Shown here one piece after another: positions 52,601-63,240 of a stretch of DNA of 64,000 nucleotides. The first letter of the stretch is position 1, and every line of letters starts with the position of its first letter. The DNA comes from Rhyacichthys aspro. Its lineage: Eukaryota; Chordata; Actinopteri; Gobiiformes; Rhyacichthyidae. The notes under the pieces are model-generated. The model did no database searches. It was given only the letters and a program-made list of their open reading frames with translations, and was not told the origin of the DNA. The translations under genes and the position numbers were made by a program. The stretch covers positions 18,465,483-18,529,482 of the forward strand of contig CM072156.1 of assembly GCA_036850595.1 (NCBI GenBank). The letters run 5' to 3'.

Positions 52601-55600
52601 GACTCCCACAGCCTGTGAACCAAGAGCCCACAGAGGTGTTTTAATGATTCAAAGGTAGCTTGTTTAAAATTCAAAGCTCAATGGAACACATCAGTCAAAG
52701 CTAAGTTTTAATAGTGTATAATTGTCTCAAATAAAATGCAAATACTATAACAAAATCATGCTTAGACACAACCATTAAGTGTAGATTAAAAGGAAGTGAA
52801 ATGCAACAGATAAAAATCATTGCTTACTTTTCAGCCAAGCCTCTTCCTTCCTCCTCAACGTCAAACCTGGCGACCCAAAGTCTGCGCAGCAATCTCATCC
52901 CACTGGCCTCGGTGCTGTCCGTCGGAAGGGCAAACTCCATTTCCATCAAGCCCTGAGCAAAGACAGATGTGATTTAATGTATCTTTTATAGAATAACACA
53001 GTACTAGTTCAAATATGTGCAAGAATTACCTGGAGACAAATGGTTAAGAAGAAGTAGAATATCACGAGAAAGAAAAGTCTAGGTAAAAACTCATTTATAG
53101 TCTCGTGGATCAATCAGGAACAGTTTTGTGCAGAAAACTAGGGGGGAGCCTGTGGTAACAATCCCAATTTCAAACTAGCCCACTGTAAATCACTGTAAAT
53201 TATTTAAAAGATACAATTACACTTGAGTAATTGTTGGTCTGATTACAATATATCAGATGATCAGAAGATTCAGGTGACATTGGAAACTGGATGGTGTTGC
53301 ATAGTTTTGGCTTTTATTGCAAATATCTGTAGTTTGAGGGGAAAAAAGTTAAAAGAAAGTCCAGTATCATCAAGAGTTATTTGATCTAAACTCACCCTGA
53401 GAGCTGCATCCCGGACAGAGAAACAGGATGTAAGTAGAGCACTGAGTAGGACGTCTATCTCAGCCTGCTCCGCAACAGTACAGCCGTCTCCTCCTCCAGC
53501 ACTGGCACACAGCGCAGTCAGGCACTGGGACGCCAACACCTAAAAAATGAAGCATTAGTAATTTAGCTTGCATTAGTTAACCAGTATTTTTATCTACACA
53601 CAAGCCTCTCTGAAATCTCTGAAATGTGATCATGTACAAGCTGCATTAAAGTACCACAGACTGTAACATCTAACTATGTGACTATATTCACAAAATAGAA
53701 AACTGGACAATAAATGTTACTCATATAGACTTCTCATGTTGTCTCGTGCTCAATCCATTACTGAAGGCAAACCAATCTTCTTGGCATCAGTTTAAACTCC
53801 ACAAACTACAGCAGCCTCAGAGGGCCAAAGCTCAAACTCGACATTTCTAACTGTTTTACATAAGGGCAACACATATCTAAAGGCAGCTGAGTCTTAATTT
53901 TTCCAGGAAAATATACATTACTTCCAGGACACTTTAAACAATTTCCAAGTAATTTTCACTGAACAGGAAAACTAGACCCTAAATTGAAACTTGAAAAAAG
54001 AAAACTGGCAAAAGGCAATAACTAATTTCTAGATTTACCTGGAGTCTTGGGGTTGCCGTAGAAATAATCTTGGTCAACAGAACCAGCATGTTGACACGTG
54101 GAAGAAGCTCTGGGCCATTCTAAGATGGATAATTAGCATTAATGTCTTAATCCATGTCAAATGGTGTTTTGTTCTCCAAGACAGAAATGATTAGTCTATG
54201 TCTGTACCTCATCAATGACCAAGTCATCAGCTTGAGTGTCGGCTCGCAGCTGACAGTGTTCATTGACGACCTGTAAAGCTTGGGTCATCATGGCTTCTGT
54301 TTCCTCTGTGCTTCCTGAAGACTCTTTGAGCATGGCATTGAGGAGCGGGAAGCAGTAGGAGAAGGCTGGTGCCGAGAGAGGGCCCACATCTACACAGAAC
54401 AACAAGAGATGTGTAAACACTTCAATTATCCCATTGCTCTCTCATTGAGTTGAAACTTAATACAGTCTAGTTTCCTCACCAGCAGTCTTAGCATCTCGCT
54501 GCAGGACAGTGTGCTGATGTAGGAGCTGTACTGTTCGGTGAGCTGCTGTGTCTAGGTCTTCTTGTGCCCAAGCCTCGTCCAAATCACACTCAGGCTTTAG
54601 AAGTCGCAGTGTCACATGACCAACAAGCACAGCTGGGGCAAAATGAAGATTTGAAACACTTAAAAAGCCAGAGTATAATACTAAGACTTTCATGAAATCA
54701 AGACAGCAATGACTAGCCAATCAAAAGGGACCATTTTAACTTAAGTCTCCTTCCCTGCTCCTCTTTAGATTGGCCCTATGATAACATTATATATAAATTC
54801 AGAGTGTTCACTGTTACTATGAATATGGCAGTAAGATAAAAGAGAAAATAATATTGTTTCAGAGGACAATGAGAGGGGTTAAACAATGTTTAGAGTTAAT
54901 ACATCTAGCTCTACCAGATTTTTATGATTTCTGGGCTAGCATTTTGATAACTTGGGCATTTATATCACCACATTATCCTTAAAAAAAGTTGCACTGAGTA
55001 TATAATATTTTATAGCAAACTGATGCCTTGACATTTAGGTAATGTGTAGCTGTAAAAGATGTACCCAGGCTGTGAAGGTGTTTTGGCATGAGGCAGACTC
55101 CGATGTCCAAAAAGGTCGGCTTAACGCATGGAGCGGCAAGAGGGGAATGTAACAGGGGCATTAGGACCTGGAGGACGCTTGGCAGCTCCTTGGTCATCTC
55201 TGGGGGCCTCTCTTTCAGGACAGCTTCAAGAAGCCCCACCACACTCTGCAGCTCCACATCCATCTGAAGACAGTGAAAATTAAGTATGGTCCAACACAAA
55301 AGGGAGGTAAAAGTTAAATCCTTTGGCTATAAGACAAAGAAATGGGATCAGACCTCTTGAAGTTTTTTGCGAACTGAAGCTTCCTTTTCGAGCTGAGCCT
55401 GCACCATTTCCTTTTGTTTGGCTGTGAGCTGTACTTCATCTTTGATGCCCTTCTTCCTCTTTATTTCCTACCACAAAGAAATAAAAATGAAGAAAAGATA
55501 TTTTACACTGTGACAACAGAAGATGATGTTCTCATTTTTTTAAGAAAATTATTTTTCAGGACATTTTCAGATCTATTTCTTGACAGTTCACTACAGCATT

Positions 55601-58600
55601 TAATATCAAATTAATGACAGACTCTGTTTTATTGCTTCATATTTAATGATGCATAGTTCATGTGTAGCCATCATCATCAATTATTCTGAACATATCCCTC
55701 TGTTTCAGTTTAAACTTCCCTCAAATAAGATAATTATGAGACTCAGAGCGTTAGTGATGATCGTGAGAATAAGCTAAAAAATAAGTTCATAACTCTGGAC
55801 ATGCAAAGTATATTATAAAGGAGAAAGAAAATAATAGTCTTAAGTATACTTTATTGACAATAATTGTAGATGAAAGTTGTATTTGCCTAAATTAACAGCT
55901 GTTGAGATAAGGTCTCTCTTAGATTATAAATTTGTCCGGCATTTCAACGTTAACTTACCTCTTCTATCTCCAGTTCAATGATTTGGTCCTTGTAGGAGTA
56001 GGCCTTGTTCTCCCTCTTTATGTTTCTCTTCTTGGTGTCCTGTTGAGCACTGCAGCAGGAGTTGTGGGAATTAGAAACAAAGTGATTAGTCAAAGAGAAG
56101 TTAGGGCAACTGTTGAGTTTTGAGTAAAGAGCTGAGTTACCTTTGAATGATGCTCTTGTCGTACAGCTCTCCTTCAGGGGTTAACATGGTGCCGTACTCA
56201 TCCCTGGTGACCAGAAGAAGAGCGGGCCGCGAAAGCCCCTCGATCACGTGACCGATCACCCTCGGTAACAGTTTATCCGGGGAGAGACTGGAGAGTGCAC
56301 CAACGGCATTTTTAACAGCCTGATGGAAAAACTACAGTAATTACAATTAATTTAAATTAAAGTCACAATTTAACCTACACATGTATATAAAAAAAAACAT
56401 GGGTAGCAAGGAGAGGACATGCAGACTCCACACAGAACAGCAATAAGATTATTGTCCTACCTGGTTGTCAGCGTTGACCTCGAGCAGATGTGGAAGAAGA
56501 GCGTCTAGATTTCTTTCAATAAACTCTTCAGCTTTGACATTCATCGAGGACAAGAGCACGGGCCAAAGACCATGACGAGCTTCAACTACAAAAACAAACT
56601 CTCATTATGATCTACTACTGACTGATGTATCAATCCTTTGAAAGTAAAAAAAATCGATAAAAAAAGTAAGGATACATTTCTAATTCAAAACCAGAGAGGG
56701 GATAGTACCTAGTTATATCTACTCTAACTTTTTGGAAAATACATTTCCTGAAACATAGTTCACACGTGAGATCATTTTCAAAACAATGTAAAAGTAGAAT
56801 TTCACAACATGCATAATAAAGGAAATGTCACCTGACAAATTATTATCATAGACACCGATTGGTCCATCGGCTCCATCACATGACTGAGTATAAAAAGTAT
56901 CAGGCTTCACTGCTTCATTAAAGACATTATTAAGAGCAGTTTTATTTCAACATTTTATAAATTGGCCTTGTTATTTTGTTGTTGTTGTTTTTCGAGGTAA
57001 CTTCTCTATTTCTCTATTCTCTTCTGTTTTGAAGTAACTGAAATTTATTTGAGCACAGATTTTAGCTACTCATCTCATGGTCATGATGACATTATTAACA
57101 TTTACCTATGGATGGATGATGGCTAACAATGACAGTCTCCATGGCCAAATTCTCAGCTTCGTTTGGGTCGCCCCACTGACTAGCAGAGCAGCAAATGGTG
57201 CATAATGCATCCAACAGGACACGTGGCGGGACGTAGCTTCGGCCCAGTTCTGTCAGCTCTCCGGACTCGGACACCAGGACGTCCGAAGGCAGAACCTTAC
57301 ACATAATAATATATATAAAATGTCCAAATGACTGTAAGAAGTTATAAAACGTGGACACTGGTTTGTACCTTGTGTTTGTTGATGACCACTCGGAGCTCCC
57401 CCAGCAGCCCGTGAGCCAAGCTGGACCCTCCCAAAGAGGACAGCAGCTTCTTGACGGTCTGCTGAGCCCGCTTCCTGACGCGCCAAATCCGAGACAAAAG
57501 AACAGCGACTGTGGCATAGTGATACATCCTGCCAGAGAAAGACAAAAGGGATACTTGTAAAAACAACAGGAACATTTACATTAAACACTACTCTATTAAT
57601 AATATACATGTAATATACAATTTAACTACTTAGGGGACTAACTTTGATTTGCTGGTGTTTAGACGATGTGCATGGTCCAAGAATAGCCTTTCACAGAGCA
57701 GCAACACTGTGCACAGGGCTGGAAATAATATATTAAAAATATATTACAGATAAAAGGGATTAGGATGAGTCAGAAAATGAATGATCTTTCAAGATGTAGA
57801 AGGTCACTGACTTTCTTCATTCGCCAGTGAGAGGAATTTCTCTGTGGTGAACAGGGGCTTTTTCTCGTCCAAGATCAGTTTCCAGAAGTTGGTGAATTTA
57901 GCTTCTGTAAACACAAAAGCAGTACAGCAGACTCTCAATTAGACGATTAGTATCTCTTCTGACAATGAAAACACCTCTAAAAGTATCCAGTATTGATGTG
58001 AGCTTAACTGTACTGCTCCAGTGGAAACATCTGAAATATGTTAGGGTACTAACCTGGCTGTGAGTCTAACAGAGTCAGTCGACTTAACAAAACCGAAGCT
58101 GCTGTGCCTTCTGCGAGCAAAGCCTGCTGGGAACTTTGTGCTGCAGCCTTTTCCACTGTTTGCAAAAGCAATGGCATGAGGTCTGCAGCTTGAGCCAGAG
58201 TGTCGCCTAAAGAAAAGAAAAAAAGAGTCATAACAGTTAAAACCTACTTACTAAAAGCATAATAAAACCAAACACTCTTTGCCTCACCTTTGAAGGCACC
58301 GAGCATGGCTTGAAGGTAGGCCTGACGAACCGGAGAGGTGGAGGTCTTCAGAGTGAAGGCCTTCTTTAACCAGTCCAGCAGAGCAGAGGGGACTTCCACT
58401 GTCAGCCGACTGCTCCACTGGGACAGCACCGAGACGGCATGTACCAAGGTGCCCTCGTGAACTGAAGGGAGACGCAATGTAAACACAAGACAGGAAACAA
58501 GAAAACGTCACCTAAAGGGCTGCAACATATGTGAAAACCAGAAATTTCTGCATTCTGCATCACTAGTTGTCTGTACTGCCCAACAATGCAACAGAGTAGA

Positions 58601-61600
58601 TACAAGTTTTGCAAAACTTGTAACTACACACTTTGTAAAATGTGGTTTATCTTTACAATATCACTTTTGTACCATTTAAAATACAAAATCCAAGAGATAA
58701 ACAGATGAGGAGGTGTTACCTTCTTGCTGTAAATATGGGATAAACATGGCAGTGACGGCAGAGCTGAGAGTCTGGCTGGAGGTTCCTGACACAGCGTGAT
58801 GACTGCAGCTGCCAATACCTACCAAACGCATTAGAAAAAAAAAGTTAACATTTGAACTGTTTTAGGACAATGAAGGGTAAGGTTTTGAGGACTTACCTGA
58901 CAACACGCTCATCTTTTGGGCAACAACTGTGAGCTTCCCTTCAGACCCTGTAACAATAAATTAAATACTAGCATCACATTTGTACATCTAACATTTTACA
59001 AATAAAAGCTTATAGTCCATTTTCATAATTTACCACCAAGAATCTTAAAAAGGTGTGTGACGATGTCCTGAACAGCACTGGCGTCACTGCACTGCTGCGC
59101 CAGGTTCTGCATCGCCTGGACGGCCTCCTCCATCAGCTGGGGGTTGTTCGCCTTCATTTGGCCTGAGACAAACAAAAGTAAGATATGAAAATAGGTCAAT
59201 AATAATAACTTGATGAATGAGTTTGGATATGTAACGAGGGACAAACTAATACAGAGCACATTTATAGAGCAAAATGTCTTACTTGAAATGGCCTTTCCGA
59301 TGTCCATGGCATACTGACTGAGGTCGAGAGTAACACTGGAGAGCAGGCGAGAAATGGCTGAAAAAGACCAGCAACAATTTTCCGTGTCATTATCCTGCTA
59401 AACAGTTGAACAAGACCAGCAATAAAAACACTATATCCTCTCACTCTGCATGGCGTTTTCAGGACTGCGGAGCATCGTCTTCTGCACGGTGGGAAGAAGC
59501 AGGTCCTTGAATTCAGAGTGGGAAACGTGGCGCAGTAGAGAAGCACTTTTATCCAGGATATGCTGTTGTGGTTTGGTCTTGCTCATTAGCACTGACTTTA
59601 TGTATAGATCCAACATTGCACTCTGAAAAACAAAAAGTAGAGGGATATCACAATCTCACAACCAAATTATATTAATGCAGGGGATGTTTTTTTTTGCTGG
59701 CAAACGGTGACAAGAGGAGAAAAAAACGAAATAAAGCAAATAGTACTTTTTGTAACTCTTAGAAACTAAACGCTCTGTAGTATGAGCGTAAATGTCTTTT
59801 TTGTGATGTAACCAGAAATTGACAAAGCTTTAGCAGTTCAACCATCTTCAGGCAACAGCAGCAACAAACATGAAACAGCAATGCAGGCTAAAAAACGTCT
59901 CTAAAAACAACAGTAGAAACAACACTAAAATCAGCTGTTCCATTGGTTTAAGTAGTACAAAGGCTCTGGTTGTCCCTTTATTTTATCACCTCATTCATGA
60001 GAGAAAATGATAATCAGTAAACTACACACTACAAAGCACAAAGACATTATTGTTGTTGATAATGTGAAGGAAATGTTAGTGGAATCTGACCAACCAATAA
60101 AATGGCAGCCTTATATTATTGAAACAAATGAAAACTATCAGAATTAAGGATTCGAGTCAATGTTTTATCAAGGACTTGTGTGGATCTTTCTTCAGCTCCT
60201 TACCTTATGCTTCTCGATGGTTGCAATGTCTTTCTTGGCCGTACAGAAGTCCAAACACACTCCCAACATGGCCATAGTGATGGGGCTCTGATCCAGACTT
60301 AACAGAGTATTGATGTAATTATCCACCAGACCAGGATTCTAGCAAACAAGCAAAAATTTAAATCTCTCATATAGCATAGTGTTGTGATTTGGATTTCTTT
60401 CTTCATCTAAACTAACATCTGTCATACTCACTTCTTCCCAGAGGTGATTGAGTTTCTTAAAGCTTGATTTCTGAGCAGTGGATTTGGCTCCACCGACCAC
60501 CTCAGCCACAAGAAGGCTTTGAACCTCCACCTAAAAGAGACCAGAGGAGACCGTTATACAGTTAGCAGTAGAAGTGGTAGTAGTTTAGCTGTGTTTGATC
60601 TGATGATGGTCTATTACTTCAACAACATGCAAAAGTATGTGGCCAAAGTAGGGAGATTTGTGAAATTTGTGAACTTTTTTTACTAACCATTTTCTTCCAG
60701 GTGGCTCCTTCTCTTTTCTCTGGGGCAGAAAACACATTGTGGACTAAAAGGCAGGTCCAAGAAAGGCCAACGAATGCGGCAGAGCCTGAGCATTTACTAA
60801 AAAGGAAAGATGAAATGGCATGAGAACTGGAGAAATTCATATCACCCTGCCATGGTTTGGGTTACTGCGCTCTTAAAGACACCACAAGTTAGCTCGCTTA
60901 GTACCTAGGATCTCCATTCTTGTTGACGACTCCACTGTTGAGCAGCCATTGAAGGAGGTTGGTTACCAGGACGTCAGGCTGACTCTCAGCCAACTGTGCA
61001 ATTACAGAGAGTAACTCTCTGCGCGAGGCTGCGTCACTGGAAACAAAACATCAAACAGTTTTAGAGAGAATAAACTGGCCCTTTTGATTTAAACCAAGGA
61101 GATTAAATCATTAGCAATGTGTGTAATGCACAATAGTTATATTTCTGTCCATATTATTAGGACATGTGGTCCCAGCAACAGAGTGCCAGTTTTACTTGAC
61201 TTAAGGCTGTAATTGGCCAATTATTATAACTTGCCAAGCGAGAATTTCTAGCATAGAATACCATTACATTACTGCAGTTCAGACTGTCTTTGGGATAAAA
61301 AAAAAAGGGCATTGTATTGTTATTGCATTAAAGATACATTATTCTGTGGAGGGCAGCCCTAGTTAAGAAGTTGGTTGAGTATGACAATAATAGACACTAT
61401 TTGTCTCCTACATTTCTGTAACTCTCTGTAAAATAGCTGACACTGCTATGTTATCTTTTTAAAACCCATTCTGTGTGGTTGTCTGAAATTAGCCTCAATT
61501 CATCCTAGAAATCAGTGCTTTGTTTCTGTTTTTAATAATGCTGACATACACATACCGGTATCTGTGTGGTGTGAGGCAGAAGAGTTTGCATAGTCCTTTA

Positions 61601-63180
61601 ATAGCAGGCTCTGGCAACTCTACAAAGAGAAAAGGAACATAAGTCAATGTCATTCCAAGACATAATGAAATTAGAAGATAAATGAGCCATTATCTGGCAC
61701 GTACCTTTGCCTTTTAGACACTGTTTGAGCTCTTCACATATTTCCTTACGTTCGTTGACACTGGCTGTAGTCACCTTTACAGCAAACTTTTTCAGTGTGT
61801 CTGTAACCTGGAGCAACAAAATGGACAAGATTATAGTGTCAGAAAAACATGGTATATTGGAATATACAGTATGTTGAATCTGTTAAAAAATGTCCTGGAC
61901 AGTGTCACAGTGGCCTTTTGGTTTGGATAAAGCCACTACAGGTTGAACAGTCCACTTGTCTAGAATAATGAAAATCCCCAGGGCTGAAACATTTTGTACA
62001 TTCAAATGGCCTTGCCTTCTTCTGAATCTTTTTATTATATCATATGACCTATGAAGATCTACAGACTGGCCAAGACAACTTCATCATCAGATCATGGTAT
62101 TCATTTGATTTGTTGGAAAGTAATGCTTCTGACTTAAAGGTATAAGATTTTTTCATTTAAAAACAAATTAATCCTCACACAATTGGTGTGCATCTGACAA
62201 AAAATTATAGCAGATGCTTGCAAGTATTGTGTATTAGCCTTAAAAGTCTTGGTGCACTCTGACCTCAGCACTATCTAAAAATAACTATCATTCAATTAAA
62301 AGGAATAATATGCAGGATTTCTCTGAAAATTTAAACTAAGCTAATCTCACACTGGACTTCAGTTTTACTCCACACCGTTGTCCCTTTAAACAAATGTCTT
62401 TCTGGCAGCATTTCACCATTTACTCATGTATTTTGACATGAGAGGGCTGGTTTTGAGTGTAAAGCCCTCAGAAAATAACAGAAGAATGAAAAATATTGCA
62501 AAACAATATGTCTGGAGGCTAAAGTTCCAAACCTAGAATGAACCTGGATTTGAGTTTTGGAGCAGGACAGGACAGGAGATGGAGCCATGTTTGTTTACTA
62601 ACAATAACCTGAAAATCATTCTAATAGTGCCTTAAAATCAGAAGACACCTCAACTCTTGGTTTGAGTAGCATTCAACCAGTGAGTCTTCCAGCACCTATT
62701 ATTGTGAATATATTAGTCTTTCCTAAGACTACATTAAACCAACAATAATGTAATAACTTTAGAGGGCGGGGCTTATTAATTTAAAGAATAAATTGGCTCC
62801 TGACCAAAACTCTTAAGATTTACCGCTATACCGACAAAACAGCTATTAAAGACTGAATTACAACAAATTAAAAGGAAAGCTTTAGTCTCTGTGATTCACA
62901 CTTCTTCAGTTTTCACGCCGAGTTGTAAAAGGGCTGGTTTTGAGTTCACTGTGACAGAGCCACACTGAGGCTACGTCGCACAAAGCTAGCAACCAACGCG
63001 CTGCGGAGCTACTATGGATTATTTACAAGCCTATTGATAAACGCCAAAACACTCCGCGAAGTTTAACCGGTGGCTTTAAGGTTGTCAAGAATTACGCCCC
63101 ATCACTGCCTCATTGTTGACAAAATGTAAAATAGTTAACAGTGGGAAAAAAGCCACACAAACCTGCGTGTCCGCTGCCAT
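40387..63180 (-). CDS. gcn1: GCN1, activator of the eIF2-alpha kinase GCN2, complete
   Basis: Giant HEAT-repeat protein that binds stalled, collided ribosomes. With GCN20-type ABCF partners it activates GCN2 kinase, which phosphorylates eIF2-alpha (known for the family). I assembled 57 coding exons, 63163-63180 to 40387-40512. Every junction is GT-AG and phases join to 8,013 nt, that is 2,670 residues plus TGA, one residue short of the human length as I recall it. It starts MAADTQ and ends EEIDDTILT. Order: N-terminal HEAT array (1-780), a Lys-rich charged helix (about 780-850), more HEAT repeats, the eEF3-like ribosome-binding region (about 1290-1650), a highly conserved HEAT block, the GCN2-binding RWD-binding region (about 2255-2410), and a C-terminal HEAT tail. 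The start is in strong Kozak context (A at -3, G at +4). Full exon coordinates are in the six block entries. Confidence 0.98.
44082..47140 (-). CDS. gcn1: gcn1 exons 43-50 (residues 1869-2333)
   Basis: Exons: 46925-47140, 46685-46849, 46442-46603, 45919-46011, 45479-45622, 44972-45241, 44741-44854, 44082-44312. All eight are multiples of three and begin and end in phase 0. Landmarks: exon 43 GLYMGRSDTQLVVRQASLHV; exon 44 KSDERQGVCIGLSEIMKS; exon 45 FSESLVPTVRKALCDPLEEV; exon 48 LCSCQNVILSVEDEVGQR; exon 50 VLREGVLTGSPEQKEEAAK, the start of the GCN2 RWD-binding region. The exon 50 donor GTCTGC is non-consensus at +3 and +4. Confidence 0.93.
46150..46345 (-). repeat. dispersed repeat in gcn1 intron, copy A
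   Basis: The plus strand contains CTACAGTTGAGCCTCAGAGG near its left end, then GTTTCCTGGACAATATATAT, and AATCAATTTACAGG near its right end. A related segment with the same order of words is at about 53808-53990. Family not recognised; strand arbitrary. Confidence 0.5.
47656..51703 (-). CDS. gcn1: gcn1 exons 32-42 (residues 1287-1868), eEF3-like region
   Basis: Exons: 51509-51703, 51082-51328, 50565-50686, 50342-50456, 49994-50173, 49645-49865, 49300-49368, 48892-49030, 48602-48798, 48175-48317, 47656-47773. This is the most conserved part: exon 33 KYAERKGAAYGLAGLVKGLG; exon 36 LTDSHVKVQKAGQQALRQIG; exon 37 DAPSLALIMPIVQRAFQDRS; exon 39 ALGAMVKGMGESCFDDLLPW; exon 40 YVGPIIPCILK. The region resembling translation elongation factor 3 is needed for ribosome contact in yeast Gcn1. 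Near-identity to vertebrate orthologues, as I recall them, fits strong constraint. Confidence 0.94.
48093..48124. repeat. short dispersed repeat, copy 1
   Basis: TCTGACAATGCAAACGCCTC and TAAAAGCAT match 57958-57988 with three substitutions in about 29 bases, same orientation. Confidence 0.55.
51838..55467 (-). CDS. gcn1: gcn1 exons 22-31 (residues 812-1286)
   Basis: Exons: 55354-55467, 55065-55263, 54480-54632, 54208-54389, 54039-54119, 53396-53539, 52828-52952, 52423-52612, 52269-52339, 51838-52003. Landmarks: exon 22 KRKKGIKDEVQLTAKQKE, the rest of the charged helix; exon 24 GHVTLRLLKPECDLDEAW; exon 28 MRLLRRLWVARFDVEEE; exon 30 DGLGRVISEAPPDQWEAR; exon 31 FFVPDALNDRHADVRRCML. Exon 25 carries a lineage-variable acidic/Ser stretch (SSGSTEETE). 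The exon 31 donor GTCATT is weak. Confidence 0.92.
53808..53990 (-). repeat. dispersed repeat in gcn1 intron, copy B
   Basis: The plus strand contains CTACAGCAGCCTCAGAGGG, then TTTCCAGGAAAATATACATT and AACAATTTCCAAGT, parallel to the words in 46150-46345. Boundaries are approximate. Confidence 0.5.
55959..58818 (-). CDS. gcn1: gcn1 exons 12-21 (residues 365-811)
   Basis: Exons: 58720-58818, 58288-58461, 58054-58206, 57812-57904, 57643-57718, 57369-57528, 57106-57295, 56461-56585, 56141-56319, 55959-56049. Landmarks: exon 13 VHEGTLVHAVSVLSQW; exon 17 AQQTVKKLLSSLGGSSLAHG; exon 18 GRSYVPPRVL; exon 20 TPEGELYDKSIIQ; exon 21 DTKKRNIKRENKAYSYKDQ, the start of a strongly basic charged helix. Exon 15 uses donor GTCAGT. 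Confidence 0.92.
57958..57988. repeat. short dispersed repeat, copy 2
   Basis: TCTGACAATGAAAACACCTC and TAAAAGTAT, the second copy of the word at 48093-48124, in another gcn1 intron. Confidence 0.55.
58897..63180 (-). CDS. gcn1: gcn1 exons 1-11 (residues 1-364)
   Basis: Exons: 63163-63180, 61705-61807, 61556-61619, 60905-61036, 60688-60796, 60432-60530, 60204-60338, 59445-59622, 59283-59357, 59034-59162, 58897-58947. Landmarks: exon 1 codes only MAADTQ; exon 2 VTDTLKKFAVKVTTASVN; exon 5 GSAAFVGLSWTCLLVHNVFS; exon 8 HVSHSEFKDLLLPTVQKTML; exon 9 LLSSVTLDLSQYAMDIGK. N-terminal HEAT repeats, the less conserved part of the protein. Intron 1 is the gene's longest (1.36 kb). Confidence 0.93.
61808..63162 (-). 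other. gcn1: gcn1 intron 1 and other gcn1 introns over 300 bp
   Basis: Intron 1 (1.36 kb) holds no exon or recognised repeat. It has a GAGGGCGGGGCTT GC-box-like word at about 62762-62774. The other gcn1 introns longer than 300 bp (41896-42313, 42781-43473, 43668-44081, 44313-44740, 46012-46441, 47141-47655, 47774-48174, 50687-51081, 52953-53395, 53540-54038, 54633-55064, 55468-55958, 56586-57105, 59623-60203, 61037-61555) are AT-rich. They show nothing beyond the repeats listed separately. Confidence 0.6.
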
Positions 63181-63240
63181 CTTGCCGGTCTTAATGCAGG
63201 AAGAAGTTAATGACGCTACTTCCGGGTCAAACACTACTTT
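63181..63240 (-). promoter_or_regulatory. gcn1: gcn1 core promoter with ETS and YY1-like motifs
   Basis: On the minus strand an ETS-type CCCGGAAGT lies at 63226-63218. The start codon itself sits in CAAGATGGCAGC (about 63184-63173), close to the YY1 consensus AAGATGGCGGC. There is no TATA box. ETS plus YY1 at the start is the usual layout of TATA-less housekeeping promoters with short leaders. Confidence 0.55.
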
